Positions 54,306-63,523 of a stretch of DNA of 64,000 nucleotides are shown here, piece by piece. Location of the stretch: NCBI RefSeq assembly GCF_014076495.1, contig NZ_CP043575.1:2108001-2172000 (forward strand), written 5' to 3'. A model generated the notes under the pieces. That model searched no databases and was not told where the DNA came from. It saw only the letters and a list, made by a program, of their open reading frames with translations. The position numbers were made by a program, and so were the translations under genes. Each line of letters begins with the position of its first letter. Position 1 is the stretch's first letter. The DNA comes from Comamonas koreensis (GTDB lineage: Bacteria > Pseudomonadota > Gammaproteobacteria > Burkholderiales > Burkholderiaceae_C).

Positions 54306-54781
54306 CTATTGGTATGGGTTGGTATGCATCCAACTTGGCATGGCATGGGTGATGGGGTTAGCACCGGGCTCATAAAGGCGGGCACCACCGGCGGTGCATC
54401 AGGGGGCAGGGTGGCTGCGCCTGTGTGCGTCTGGCCGCTATGCGCATCATACAAGGCTGGCTGGGGGGCGATTGGCCTGGGCGGGGTGAGCATATTAACG
54501 CAATTGGCGAATAAAGTTGGCGGTCACTCGCATGCAGCGCATGGAAATATCTGGCAGATCTGCCATGCAAGGAGTTCTCGGCGCGGGCGGACGCCGCAGC
54601 GGCAAGCGCCGCTATCTTTGAAGAGATTTAACACCCCGATGCGAATGTAAAGCCCATCGCACCGCCTCGAAAATCTCGGTAAAGCTGCCCGATTCCTACC
54701 ACCTTGCCCTCAGGCTTGCGCCATCATGGGTTGCAAGCAAGGCGGTTCTGCCTTCTGCTCTACAAGGATAGGAGGTCCTCA
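54306..54781. other. 476-bp non-coding gap between mutS and the RcnB-like gene
   Basis: No convincing gene. It contains a perfect 14-bp palindrome TGGCAGATCTGCCA (54552-54565), a possible dimeric regulator site, and a weak hairpin AGCGGC/GCCGCT (54598-54613). The promoters of mutS and the RcnB-like gene must lie here, but I cannot place them with confidence. Confidence 0.5.
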
Positions 54782-55174
54782 ATGACAAACGCAACGACAA
54801 CATGGATGAGCCGTATCGCCGCCGCTGCACTGGTGGCTACGATGGGGGCTGGAGCAGTCGGCGTGCAAGCGCAACCGCGCCCGCCGCAGGAGGTGCACCG
54901 CCATGATGACCGGGGTCGTGCGCAGCCCGATCGCCGCCATGATGCGCACCGGCCCGATGCGCGCAACCACCGCGGTGCGGGGCCGGACCACCGCTGGGTC
55001 AAGGGCTCGCGCGTGCCGCCCCAGTACCGGGCGCATGGCTATGTGGTCAATGACTGGCGCGGACACCGCCTGAGCTCGCCCCCGCGCGGCTACCACTGGA
55101 TCCAGAATGGCGGTGACTACCTGCTGGTGGCCATTGCGTCTGGTGTGGTTGCGCAGATCGTGTTTGGCAACTGA
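54782..55174 (+). CDS. RcnB family periplasmic protein
   Basis: 130 residues. A signal peptide (to about VQAQ, residue 27) is followed by a His/Arg/Asp-rich stretch (HRHDDRGRAQPDRRHDAHRPDARNH in part) and the RcnB domain: WVKGSRVPPQYRAHGYVVNDWRGHRL, then GYHWIQNGGDYLLVAIASGVV. E. coli RcnB modulates nickel/cobalt efflux; the His-rich part may bind metal. AGGAGG six bases before the ATG fixes the start. Confidence 0.88.
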   Translation: MTNATTTWMSRIAAAALVATMGAGAVGVQAQPRPPQEVHRHDDRGRAQPDRRHDAHRPDARNHRGAGPDHRWVKGSRVPPQYRAHGYVVNDWRGHRLSSPPRGYHWIQNGGDYLLVAIASGVVAQIVFGN

Positions 55175-55205
55175 CAGACAGAGGCGGTTTTCTGATCGCC
55201 CAAAG

Positions 55206-55238
55206 ACAAAGCCCACAGGCCTGGCCTGTGGGCTTTGT
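55206..55238. terminator. bidirectional hairpin terminator, RcnB-like / suhB
   Basis: A perfect 15-bp stem (ACAAAGCCCACAGGC at 55206-55220 and its complement at 55224-55238) with a 3-base loop between convergent genes. The U-run is short on both sides, but the stem is very stable. Confidence 0.75.
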
Positions 55239-55257
55239 CGTAGGAGAGTGCGGAAAT

Positions 55258-56169
55258 TTACTCGGCTTGCTCGGCGTCGGGCTCGGCCGGGGTGTCCGCA
55301 GCGGGCTCGGCGCCGTCGTCGTTCAGCGCCTGGCGCACGGCAGCCTTGTCGCCCGCGCTGGCAAACTTGCTGTACTTGGCGAGGATGGGCACCAACTGGC
55401 CGTAGATGCGGGGCGTGCCGGCCAGCACTTCGCGCTGCTCCAGGAAGTCAGCTTCACCGGTGAAGTTGCCGACCAGGCCACCGGCCTCGGTCACCAGCAG
55501 CGAGCCCGCTGCCACGTCCCAGATGCTCAGGCCCGTTTCAAAGAAACCATCGCTGAAGCCGGCGGCCACATAGGCCAGGTCCAGCGCCGCTGCGCCGGGG
55601 CGGCGCACGCCGCTGGTGCGCTGCATCACATCGCCGAGCATGGCCATGTACTGCTTGAAGTTGTCGCCCGGACGGAAGGGGAAGCCGGTGGTGATCAGTG
55701 TGTCGCGCAGCTGGGTGCGCTTGGACACGCGGATGCGGCGCTCGTTCAGGAAGGCGCCACGGCCACGGGTTGCGGTGAACAGGTCGTTGCGGGTGGGGTC
55801 GTACACCACGGCTTGCTCGACGCGGCCGTTCACGGCCAGCGCGATGCTGACGCAGTAGACGGGGAAGCCGTGGATGAAGTTGGTGGTGCCGTCCAGCGGA
55901 TCGATGATCCAGATGTGGTTGGAGCGGGGGTTGCCGTATTCGTTGCCCGATTCTTCGGCGAGGATGCCGTGGTCCGGGTAGGCGGTCAGCAAGGTCTCGA
56001 TGATCGCTTGCTCGGAGGCCTGGTCCACTTCAGTCACAAAGTCGTTCACCTGTTTGGTCGATACCCGCACCGATTCCACGTCAAGCGCGGCACGGTTGAT
56101 GATGGCGCCAGCAGCGCGAGCGGCCTTGATGGCCATGTTGAGCATGGGGTGCAGGGAGGAGGACGACAT
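55258..56169 (-). CDS. suhB: inositol monophosphatase family protein SuhB
   Basis: 303 residues. Metal-binding motifs are [28 protein letters not shown] and the C-terminal [18 protein letters not shown]. SuhB hydrolyses inositol-1-phosphate and in E. coli is also part of the rRNA antitermination complex. The N-terminus [15 protein letters not shown] matches; ATG at 56169 is used. The last 30 residues are an Ala/Glu/Asp-rich acidic tail beyond the catalytic fold. It is divergent from trmJ, the usual pairing in proteobacteria. Confidence 0.95.
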   Translation of the reverse strand: MSSSSLHPMLNMAIKAARAAGAIINRAALDVESVRVSTKQVNDFVTEVDQASEQAIIETLLTAYPDHGILAEESGNEYGNPRSNHIWIIDPLDGTTNFIHGFPVYCVSIALAVNGRVEQAVVYDPTRNDLFTATRGRGAFLNERRIRVSKRTQLRDTLITTGFPFRPGDNFKQYMAMLGDVMQRTSGVRRPGAAALDLAYVAAGFSDGFFETGLSIWDVAAGSLLVTEAGGLVGNFTGEADFLEQREVLAGTPRIYGQLVPILAKYSKFASAGDKAAVRQALNDDGAEPAADTPAEPDAEQAE

Positions 56170-56331
56170 AAATTGTGTGGGCGTAAGTGGGGCAGCAAAA
56201 ACGCTGCGAAACGCTGGGGCAAGAGCGGCAAGTAGACCGCGGCCGGCGATGCGGCAGCGACAATAGGGGCTAGATTGTACCTGCGGTCGATTTTTTTCGC
56301 TGGTGCATGTCCATTTTTGCTCGACCTGTCT

Positions 56332-57144
56332 ATGAAAACCCGTTTTGTTCTGATCGAAACCAGCCACGCCGGCAATGTGGGCGCCGCCGCCCGCGCCATC
56401 AAGACCATGGGTTTCGATGACCTGGTACTGGTGCGCCCGCGCTGGAGCAATGTGCTGCGCAAGGAAGAAACCATCCAGCGCGCCAGCGGCGCACTGGATG
56501 TGCTGGCCAACTGCCGCATTGTGGCCACCGTGGAGGAAGCGCTCGATGGCATGAGCCACCTGTGCGCCACCGCGATGACCCCGCGTGACTTTGGCCCGCC
56601 CGCGCGCACGCCGCGCGAGCACTTTGCGCTGCTGCTGCAAGGTGCGCTGGCCGCCCAGGCCGGGCCGGATCGGCTGGATGAAGACACCACCCCCGCAGCC
56701 AGCGACGCCGCAGCCGCCAACCCCAGCGGCGAGAGTGGCGTGGCCTTTTTGTTTGGCTGCGAGCGCTATGGCATGGCCAATGAGGATGTGTACCGCTGCC
56801 ATGTGGCGCTGTCGATTCCGACCAATCCGGATTTTGGCTCGCTCAACTTGGCCTCGGCCGTGCAGGTGGTGGCCTATGACTGGCGCCAGGCACTGGGCGG
56901 CTATGGCGTGAGCGATGTGGCGGCGCGGGGCGAGCGGGCCGATGCGCAGCAGGTGGCGGGCATGCTGGCGCACTGGCAGCAGGCGCTGGCCGAGATCGGC
57001 TTTCTGGACCTGGATGCGCCCAAGAAGCTGATGCCCCGGCTCAACCAGATGTTCAACCGCGCGCAACTGACCCAGGAGGAAATCCATATCCTCAGAGGTG
57101 TTGCCAAGGCCATGCTGCGCACGGCCGAGGCCACAAAACGCTAG
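56332..57144 (+). CDS. trmJ: tRNA (Cm32/Um32) 2'-O-methyltransferase TrmJ
   Basis: 270 residues, SPOUT fold. [20 protein letters not shown] is the N-terminal signature; [12 protein letters not shown] and [24 protein letters not shown] are SPOUT motifs 2 and 3 that form the SAM knot. A C-terminal helical extension ([18 protein letters not shown]) is typical of TrmJ. It methylates nucleotide 32 of several tRNAs. cysE follows after 39 bp, a common pairing. Confidence 0.94.
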   Translation: MKTRFVLIETSHAGNVGAAARAIKTMGFDDLVLVRPRWSNVLRKEETIQRASGALDVLANCRIVATVEEALDGMSHLCATAMTPRDFGPPARTPREHFALLLQGALAAQAGPDRLDEDTTPAASDAAAANPSGESGVAFLFGCERYGMANEDVYRCHVALSIPTNPDFGSLNLASAVQVVAYDWRQALGGYGVSDVAARGERADAQQVAGMLAHWQQALAEIGFLDLDAPKKLMPRLNQMFNRAQLTQEEIHILRGVAKAMLRTAEATKR

Positions 57145-57183
57145 ACTGGCGGGCCCTCGAATACTTATATAACCATTGTTTCC

Positions 57184-57963
57184 ATGCTTGACCGCCTGCG
57201 CTCCGATATTCAGTGCATCCTCGACCGCGATCCTGCTGCCCGCAGCCGTTGGGAGGTCATCACCTGTTATCCCGGTCTGCATGCGATCTGGATGCAGCGT
57301 CCTGCGCACTGGTGCTGGAGCCATGGATTCAAATGGACGGGCCGTTTCATCTCGCACATGGCCCGCTGGCTGACCGGCATCGAGATCCACCCCGGCGCGC
57401 AGATTGGCCGCAATGTCTTTATTGATCACGGCATGGGTGTCGTGATTGGCGAGACCGCGGTTGTCGGCGACGGCTGCACCATCTACCACGGCGTCACCCT
57501 GGGCGGCACCACGCTCTACAAGGGCGCCAAACGCCATCCCACCTTGGGCAAGAACGTGGTGGTGGCTGCGGGTGCCAAGGTGCTGGGCGGCTTTGAGGTG
57601 GGCGACGGCGCCAAGATCGGCAGCAATGCCGTGGTCATCAAGCCGGTGCCTGCGGGTGCCACCGCCGTGGGCATCCCCGCGCGCATCATTGCCTCGCGCC
57701 AAGGCGCCAGCGCCGATGTGACCGAGGCCCAGCCTGAGCAGAAGTTTGCCGCCTACGGCGTGACGCAGGAAGACGATCCTCTGTCCAAGGCCATGCGCGG
57801 CATCATCGACAGCGCGGCCGGCCATGAGCAGCAGATCACCATGCTCTGGGCTGCCATCGAGAAGCTGTCGCTGCAAAGCAAGCTGGGCGATTGCGTGCCT
57901 TGCGATGCGCAGCGAGAGACAGAATTTGAAGCCCAGAAGCTGAGCGACCTGGTCGGCAAGTAA
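57184..57963 (+). CDS. cysE: serine O-acetyltransferase
   Basis: 259 residues. A short N-terminal helical part ([35 protein letters not shown]) precedes the left-handed beta helix of hexapeptide repeats ([42 protein letters not shown]), including the catalytic His. It makes O-acetylserine for cysteine synthesis. The N-terminus is shorter than in E. coli CysE; the C-terminus is longer and ends in LSDLVGK rather than the usual Ile that docks into CysK, so complex formation may differ. Confidence 0.94.
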   Translation: MLDRLRSDIQCILDRDPAARSRWEVITCYPGLHAIWMQRPAHWCWSHGFKWTGRFISHMARWLTGIEIHPGAQIGRNVFIDHGMGVVIGETAVVGDGCTIYHGVTLGGTTLYKGAKRHPTLGKNVVVAAGAKVLGGFEVGDGAKIGSNAVVIKPVPAGATAVGIPARIIASRQGASADVTEAQPEQKFAAYGVTQEDDPLSKAMRGIIDSAAGHEQQITMLWAAIEKLSLQSKLGDCVPCDAQRETEFEAQKLSDLVGK

Positions 57964-57991
57964 GGCCCTGGCCTGTCTTGCTAATAAGCGG

Positions 57992-58423
57992 CTAGCCCAG
58001 CTTGCGCACCATGGCGGCGCTGGGCGCCAGCACCTGGCCATCGGCGGTTTGCGGCTGCATGCGCGCCACGGGTTTGCCGCTGGCTTTTTCCACCAAACTC
58101 GAATGCGCCTCGCCCGGCGCGAACAGCTGGTCCTCGCCCCATTGCCTGAGCGCCACCACCACCGGGAACAGGCCCAGGCCCTTGGCCGTCAGCGCATATT
58201 CCTGGTAGGCACTGCCGTCGGATGCGGGCTGCGTCTGCAGCACGCCCGCGTCCACCAACTTGCGCAAGCGGTCGCTCAGGATATTGCGCGCCATGCCCAG
58301 GTTGCGCTGCAAATCGCCAAAGCGCTGCACGCCGTCAAAGGCATCCCGCACGATCAAGAGCGACCAGCGGTCGCCAATGGTATCGAGCGCTCGCGCAACG
58401 GGGCAGGGCTCAGGCTGGGTCAT
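57992..58423 (-). CDS. HxlR family transcriptional regulator
   Basis: 143 residues with the MarR-like HxlR winged helix: [56 protein letters not shown]. The N-terminal Cys7, often redox- or aldehyde-sensing in the family, is present. It is divergent from the MFS gene at 58519 and presumably represses it; palindromic AT-rich motifs fill the shared gap. Confidence 0.92.
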   Translation of the reverse strand: MTQPEPCPVARALDTIGDRWSLLIVRDAFDGVQRFGDLQRNLGMARNILSDRLRKLVDAGVLQTQPASDGSAYQEYALTAKGLGLFPVVVALRQWGEDQLFAPGEAHSSLVEKASGKPVARMQPQTADGQVLAPSAAMVRKLG

Positions 58424-58483
58424 GCGGTATCCTCCAAGTTTTCATTTGAGTTGCATTTTAAAACTGGAATGCCTAGAATTCAT

Positions 58484-58504
58484 CTGGTTTTAAATTAAAA
58501 CTAG
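58484..58504. promoter_or_regulatory. palindromic operator candidate between hxlR-type gene and MFS gene
   Basis: GTTTTAAATTAAAAC (58487-58501) is a perfect inverted repeat with 7-bp arms, and matching bases extend it on both sides. It lies 18 bp before the MFS ATG. A second AT-rich motif (TTTTAAAA, around 58457) may be another half of the control region. Confidence 0.55.
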
Positions 58505-58518
58505 ATTGTGATGACTCG

Positions 58519-59781
58519 ATGACTTCCTCTTCCTGTGTTGATACCCCGGGCCGGCAGGTCCAGCATCCTGTCGTGCCATCAGGCCTGGTGGGGCTGTTCG
58601 CCGTGGCCGCTGGTGCCAGCGTGGCCAATGTGTACTACGCCCAGCCGCTGCTCGATGCGGTGGCGCTGGACCTGGGCATACCGCTGGCTGCGGTCGGTGG
58701 CGTGATCACCGCCACGCAGCTGGGATCGGCCCTCGCCTTGCTGCTGCTGGTGCCCTTGGGCGACCGGGTCAACCGGCGCCCCTTGATGGCCTGGCAATTG
58801 CTGGCCCTGGTGCTGGCGTTGCTGGCCGTAGCCTGGGCGCCTTCTGCGCCGCTGTTGATGGGGGCGATGCTGGCGGTGGGCTTGCTGGGCACCGCGATGA
58901 CCCAGGGCCTGATCGCCTACGCCGCCAGTGCAGCGCCGCCCGATGCCCAGGGCCGGGTGGTGGGGGGCGCGCAAAGCGGAGTTTTTATCGGCCTGCTGCT
59001 GGCGCGGGTACTGGCCGGGGCCGTGGGCGATGCCTGGGGCTGGCGCAGCGTCTATATGGCATCGGCGGCGCTGATGCTGGCGATGGCGCTGCCACTGTGG
59101 TGGTGGTTGCCAGTGCTGGCGCATCGGCCATCCACCCTGGGCTATAGACAACTGGTGGCGTCGATGGGCAGCCTGCTGCGGCGCGACCGGGTCCTGCAGG
59201 TGCGCGGGGTGCTGGCCTTGCTGATGTTTGCCGCGTTCAGCATTTTCTGGAGCAGCCTGGTGCTGCCGCTGCGCGCAGCGCCTTTTGGTTTTTCGCACAC
59301 TGCCATTGGCCTGTTTGGCCTGGTAGGTGCCGCCGGCGCGTTGGCAGCGACGCTAGCAGGGCGCTGGGTGGACAGGGGCCAGGCGCAGCGCGCATCAATG
59401 TGGGCCTTGCTGGCCTTGCTGCTGGCCTGGCTGCCCTTGGCCGGTTTGGGCGGGCTGCCCGATCCGCGCTGGGCGATCACAGCCTTGGTGTTGGGCATTG
59501 TGCTACTGGATCTGGGGGGCCAGGCCTTGCATGTCAGCAACCAGGGCCTGATCTTTGCGCGCAGCAGCGATGCGCACAGCCGCGTGGTCGCCGTCTACAT
59601 GCTGTTCTATGCAGTAGGCAGCGGCCTGGGCGCCATCAGCGCCACCAGCGTCTATGCCTATGCGGGGTGGCTCGGCGTGTGTGCGCTGGGTGCGGTGGTC
59701 AGCGGCAGCGCGCTGCTGTTTTGGCGGGCGACCTGCGACTGGATGCGTGCGGATCCTGCGAACGCCGCTGCGAACGCTTAG
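58519..59781 (+). CDS. major facilitator superfamily transporter
   Basis: 420 residues, 12 membrane helices. The N-terminal AVAAGASVANVYYAQPLLDAVALDLG and LLLVPLGDRVNRRPLMAW (the A-motif loop G[D]RxxRR) fit the proton-coupled drug/metabolite efflux type. Divergence from an HxlR regulator suggests substrate-induced efflux; the substrate is unknown. Its TAG stop overlaps the convergent DUF2867 gene as TTAG. Confidence 0.9.
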   Translation: MTSSSCVDTPGRQVQHPVVPSGLVGLFAVAAGASVANVYYAQPLLDAVALDLGIPLAAVGGVITATQLGSALALLLLVPLGDRVNRRPLMAWQLLALVLALLAVAWAPSAPLLMGAMLAVGLLGTAMTQGLIAYAASAAPPDAQGRVVGGAQSGVFIGLLLARVLAGAVGDAWGWRSVYMASAALMLAMALPLWWWLPVLAHRPSTLGYRQLVASMGSLLRRDRVLQVRGVLALLMFAAFSIFWSSLVLPLRAAPFGFSHTAIGLFGLVGAAGALAATLAGRWVDRGQAQRASMWALLALLLAWLPLAGLGGLPDPRWAITALVLGIVLLDLGGQALHVSNQGLIFARSSDAHSRVVAVYMLFYAVGSGLGAISATSVYAYAGWLGVCALGAVVSGSALLFWRATCDWMRADPANAAANA

Positions 59782-60320
59782 GCCGCTGCAGGTTGTGCCT
59801 GGCCCAAGGCGGCCAGCACCGCAGGTGCAATGCGCCGGTGCATCGGCGCCACCGGCAGCATATACAAGTGGCCGAGCAGGTTGTGGACATGCACCACCGT
59901 CGTGATGGTGATGGCGACCTGGTCCTGGCGGCCCGCCACAGGCGCGCGGTGGACGCTGAGCACCACGTTCAAATGCTTGTCGCTGTCGCCGATCAGTGCT
60001 TCACCTGCGCTGTTCTCTAACACCGTAAAAACGCCCACGCGCTCGCCAGGCTGGTAGGCGCTGGCGGGCCGCTGCGGGTCGATCTGGGAGAGGGTGCCCA
60101 GGTTCTTGAGCCCTACCAGCTGTCCAACCCGGTTGCGGGCCTGCATGCACCACTCAATCCAGCGCGGCGTGCGCGCGACTGCGGCCAGAAAATAGGCCAG
60201 CGCCGGCTCGCCGGTCTGCGCGGTGTGGATGCACCAGGCATCCTGAAAATGCGCGCCGGCTAGGCGCTCGGCGATGCGGCTGCCCGCAGGCGGCCGTGTT
60301 TCTTGCGGTTGGGTGGGCAT
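59778..60320 (-). CDS. DUF2867 family protein
   Basis: 180 residues, no signal peptide. The domain reads HFQDAWCIHTAQTGEPALAYFLAAVARTPRWIEWCMQARNRVGQLVGLKNLG ... ERVGVFTVLENSAGEALIGDSDKHLNVVLSVHRAP ... THIVVHVHN-like, followed by LGHLYMLPVAPMHRRIAP. In part of the family the domain is fused to an NAD-binding epimerase; here it stands alone. Function unknown. It starts 15 bp after the miaA stop on the same strand, so the two may be cotranscribed. Confidence 0.82.
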   Translation of the reverse strand: MPTQPQETRPPAGSRIAERLAGAHFQDAWCIHTAQTGEPALAYFLAAVARTPRWIEWCMQARNRVGQLVGLKNLGTLSQIDPQRPASAYQPGERVGVFTVLENSAGEALIGDSDKHLNVVLSVHRAPVAGRQDQVAITITTVVHVHNLLGHLYMLPVAPMHRRIAPAVLAALGQAQPAAA

Positions 60321-60335
60321 GGTGTGGGCCCGCGT

Positions 60336-61361
60336 TTAGGCGCCAGCAGCGGCGAGCCGGGCGCTGGCGGCGCGCAGCCATTGGTCCAGCGCACCCGGCG
60401 CATCGCAGGCAATCGCTTGGCGGGCGGGCATGCTGCGCAGCCAGGTGATCTGGCGCTTGGCCAGCTGGCGCGTGGCGGCAATGCCTTGCTCGCGCATCTC
60501 GGCCCACAATGCGGGCGGCACGTCGCGCTCGGTGTGCACGGCAATGCCTCGCTCTGCGCAGCGGTCGAGCATCTCCCACATCTGGCGGTAGCCCACGCAG
60601 CGCATCGATGGCAGATTCAGCTGCAGATCGCCGCGCGCGCGCAGCTGCTGCACCTCGGCCAAGAATCCCTGGGCCAGCATCTGGTCGTAGCGCAGCGCAA
60701 TGCGCGCATGCAGCCAGGCGCGGTCGCTGGGCTCCAAACTGAAGAGCTGAAAACCCGGTGCCAGCTGCAGCAGTGGCGACGGCCGCTTTTGCTGCGCATG
60801 GAAGTGCGACAGCGGCTGGCCGCTGATGCGCCAGACCTCCAGCGCGCGCTGCACCCGCTGGCTGTCGCCCGGCGCGAGGCGCTGCGCGGTCACCGGGTCA
60901 ACCTGCGCCAGCAGCCCATGCATATGGGGCCAGCCATGGAGGGCGGCTTCGGCATCAAGCTGGGCGCGAACTGCCGGGTCGGCGGCGGGCATATCGTCCA
61001 TGCCATCCATCAGCGCCTTGAAGTACAGCATGGTGCCGCCCACCAGCAAGCTGATGCCGCCCCTCGCATGGATTTGCGCGACCAGCGCCAGCGCATCGCG
61101 CACAAACTCGGCCGCGCTGTAGGCGTCCAGCGGGTCGCGGATATCGAGCAGGTGGTGGGCAATGCCGGCCTGCTCCTGCACGCTGGGCTTGGCCGAGCCA
61201 ATGTCCATGCCCCGGTAGATGAGGGCCGAGTCCACGCTGATGATCTCGACGGGCCGCGCCGCGCCCAGTTGCTGCGCCAGCGCAATGGCAGCGCCGGTCT
61301 TGCCGGAGGCGGTGGGGCCTGCCAGGCCCAGGCAGAGAGGAGAGCTTGCAGCGGATGGCAC
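60336..61361 (-). CDS. miaA: tRNA dimethylallyltransferase
   Basis: 341 residues. The P-loop [34 protein letters not shown] and [18 protein letters not shown] are the canonical DMAPP/tRNA-binding segments; [14 protein letters not shown] and [13 protein letters not shown] follow. It prenylates A37 of tRNAs that read UNN codons. ATG at 61361 gives the standard N-terminus. No hfq follows, unlike in many gammaproteobacteria. Confidence 0.97.
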   Translation of the reverse strand: MPSAASSPLCLGLAGPTASGKTGAAIALAQQLGAARPVEIISVDSALIYRGMDIGSAKPSVQEQAGIAHHLLDIRDPLDAYSAAEFVRDALALVAQIHARGGISLLVGGTMLYFKALMDGMDDMPAADPAVRAQLDAEAALHGWPHMHGLLAQVDPVTAQRLAPGDSQRVQRALEVWRISGQPLSHFHAQQKRPSPLLQLAPGFQLFSLEPSDRAWLHARIALRYDQMLAQGFLAEVQQLRARGDLQLNLPSMRCVGYRQMWEMLDRCAERGIAVHTERDVPPALWAEMREQGIAATRQLAKRQITWLRSMPARQAIACDAPGALDQWLRAASARLAAAGA

Positions 61362-61520
61362 GGTAAAGAAGCGGTGAGCTGGCCACGCAGGGACCCTATG
61401 CAGGCATGGGGGCTGGCGCAGACAGCTATCAATACAGGAGTGATGTCTGGCCGCCAGTGTAGGGCCAAAGCGAAGCCAACTGGCTGGGCGGGAGTTTTCG
61501 ATGCAGGCCTGACGCTGGTT

Positions 61521-63392
61521 CTACAGAGTGGCGAGGTAAATGGGTTGGCGCGCGTGGCGCCTTGCCTCTTCTTCGCTGGCCGGCTCGCCCGGGCCCACGC
61601 ACACCACCAGCAGCATGCCGGGCAGGTCGATATCGGCGTACAGCGCGCGGCGCAGCTCGCTGCGTTGCTCTTCATGGAGGCGAGGGGCCTGCACCAGCAG
61701 CAGATGGATGCGCAGCTCGGGCATGCTTGATTCTGGTTTGCTGAGCAGCCAGGCTTGGCTGATCGGCTTGAACAGGGCCAGCTCGCCGCGCAGATCGGCC
61801 AGCTCGAAGGCGCTCAGATCGTTCACGCGGGTGCCCTGGAACACAGGGGCCTGCTGCAAGCGGTCAAAAAATTCCTGCTGTTGCTGTTCGGCCTCGCGGG
61901 CGCGGTCACGCCACAGGCGCATGGCGGCAGCGTCGTAGCTGCTTTGCTTGGCCTGGGCCTCCAGCATGCCCACCATCGCCCGCGTGGCATAGGGACGGTA
62001 GCTCGGGGCGGTCTGCCACAGCGCCTCCAGGCATTTTTGCTGCAAGGCGGTATCGCTGGTGGGCAGGCAGGCGGACAGTCCGGCCAGCGCGCCGGGGTGC
62101 TGCGCATCACGGGCCAGCACCTGCTCGTAGAGCTGGCGCACGGGGGCCTGGCGGTCGATCTTGCGCTCAATGCGCGCGCGCTCGATCAGCTCTGCATTGC
62201 TGGAGTGGGCCGCATTGGCACGCAGCTGCTGGGCATGCTGCTGCCAGCGCGCCATGCGTGCATGGTGCTGCTTCCAGGTGCTGGCGTTGTCCTTGCACCA
62301 GCGGGCGTCGAACTGCTGCATCCATTCCGCAGCCTTGGGGCCCAGCAGGCTCACAGCGCCTTTGGTGGACCAGCTGGGCAGGCCAGGGCGCTCGCCACTG
62401 ATGGCCTCCACGCGGTCGCGCAAGGCGGGATGGGTGTCGTCCACATCGCTGATCCGCGCGAGCGCCTGGCGCAGGGCCTGTTGCGCAAATGCCGGCTCGG
62501 GCTTGAGGCGCAGCAGGGCCTGCATGGCACTGAACGGCCCCTGGGGCAGCGGGTGCTGGGCTGCGCTGCGCCAGTGCTGGCCCCAGAAGGCATCGCTCAG
62601 CCAGGCGGCCTTGATCTCCAGCTCGGTCAGTGTGGCAGCCGCCACGTCGGCCCCCAGCAGCTGGGCGGCGATGCGGTCGGCCTCGTACTCGTCCTGCCGG
62701 GCCATCGCAAAGGTCTTGGCGGCAAAGCGCGGAAAGTACCAGTTCAGGAACGAGCGGGTGGCTGCGGCCATCGGGCCGTCATCTTCGCGCATGCTGTAGT
62801 AAAGCTTGAGCCAGGCGCGCCGCGAGCGGTACACCCAGGCACTGAGGCGATTATGGTTCTCGCGTAGATGGCCGTATTCATGGGCCAGCACGGCCATCAC
62901 CCTGGCCTTGTCGAGCGCCATCAGCAGCGGCAGGCCAATTATCAGGTAGTTGACCGAGACGCCCAGCATGCCAAAGCGGGGCCGCTGCCAGATGGCGGCA
63001 TTGAAGTCATCTTGCAGGTAGACGGCATCGATGGCCGGGCCCTTGACCTTGCGGCGTATGCGATCGAGCGCCTTGAACAGCTCCGGAGCCTCGGCCTCGG
63101 TAATGGCAATGCCTTCGGGCTCGTCGGCCGGGCCCGTCCACAGCGCTTTGAAGCTGGTCCACAGCAGGCCCAGCGCAAACACCAGCGCCAGCACATAGCC
63201 GCCGCGAAACTGGCCGCGCACTGCCTGGGCCACGACAAAGCCGAGGACGCCCAGACTGAGCACCAGGCAGCCCACCACCCAGAGGTAGCCCAGCAGCGCA
63301 AACCGGATGACACTGCGCCGGTAGGCGGCGCTGTCGTTGGCGCTTTCTATTTCGCTCTCGCGCACCAGATGGATAAAGTCCGCTTGCTCCAT
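61521..63392 (-). CDS. M48 family membrane metallopeptidase with long C-terminal region
   Basis: 623 residues. Two membrane helices at about 30-58 and 66-82 precede the protease domain: zinc motif HEYGH (H171, E172, H175) and the third ligand in DEYEADRIAAQLLG near 240. From about 330 an extra region has charged helices (WKQHHARMARWQQHAQQL, TPR-like PVRQLYEQVLARDAQHPGALAGLSACL) and a final alpha/beta stretch. The ATG at 63392 is preceded by GAGGGGC. HtpX-like proteases act in membrane protein quality control; the C-terminal extension has no assigned role. Confidence 0.88.
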   Translation of the reverse strand: MEQADFIHLVRESEIESANDSAAYRRSVIRFALLGYLWVVGCLVLSLGVLGFVVAQAVRGQFRGGYVLALVFALGLLWTSFKALWTGPADEPEGIAITEAEAPELFKALDRIRRKVKGPAIDAVYLQDDFNAAIWQRPRFGMLGVSVNYLIIGLPLLMALDKARVMAVLAHEYGHLRENHNRLSAWVYRSRRAWLKLYYSMREDDGPMAAATRSFLNWYFPRFAAKTFAMARQDEYEADRIAAQLLGADVAAATLTELEIKAAWLSDAFWGQHWRSAAQHPLPQGPFSAMQALLRLKPEPAFAQQALRQALARISDVDDTHPALRDRVEAISGERPGLPSWSTKGAVSLLGPKAAEWMQQFDARWCKDNASTWKQHHARMARWQQHAQQLRANAAHSSNAELIERARIERKIDRQAPVRQLYEQVLARDAQHPGALAGLSACLPTSDTALQQKCLEALWQTAPSYRPYATRAMVGMLEAQAKQSSYDAAAMRLWRDRAREAEQQQQEFFDRLQQAPVFQGTRVNDLSAFELADLRGELALFKPISQAWLLSKPESSMPELRIHLLLVQAPRLHEEQRSELRRALYADIDLPGMLLVVCVGPGEPASEEEARRHARQPIYLATL

Positions 63393-63448
63393 GGCCCGCC
63401 CCTCATACCTTGTCGTTGTGGTTGTCGTTGTGATGTTCTGGCGCGCAG

Positions 63449-63481
63449 CAAAAAGCCCCCAGCGCGCTGAACGATGGGGGC
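63449..63481 (-). terminator. intrinsic terminator after gdhA
   Basis: On the minus strand GCCCCCA (63481-63475) pairs with TGGGGGC (63461-63455) and is followed by TTTTT (63454-63450). It lies 43 bp after the gdhA stop and before the M48 peptidase gene. Confidence 0.8.
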
Positions 63482-63523
63482 ATTGTGCAGTGGGTGCTGA
63501 CCGGGCGCTATGCCCGGGCGTTT

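Noticed and set aside
54309..54650. 113-codon open frame in the mutS / RcnB-like gap
   Set aside because: Biased composition, no ribosome binding site and no recognisable family; the codon pattern differs from that of real neighbours.
63405..63445. A simple GTTGT repeat read as a poly-Thr segment of the M48 peptidase
   Set aside because: It lies upstream of the real start at 63392 with its GAGGGGC ribosome binding site and is just a short simple repeat.
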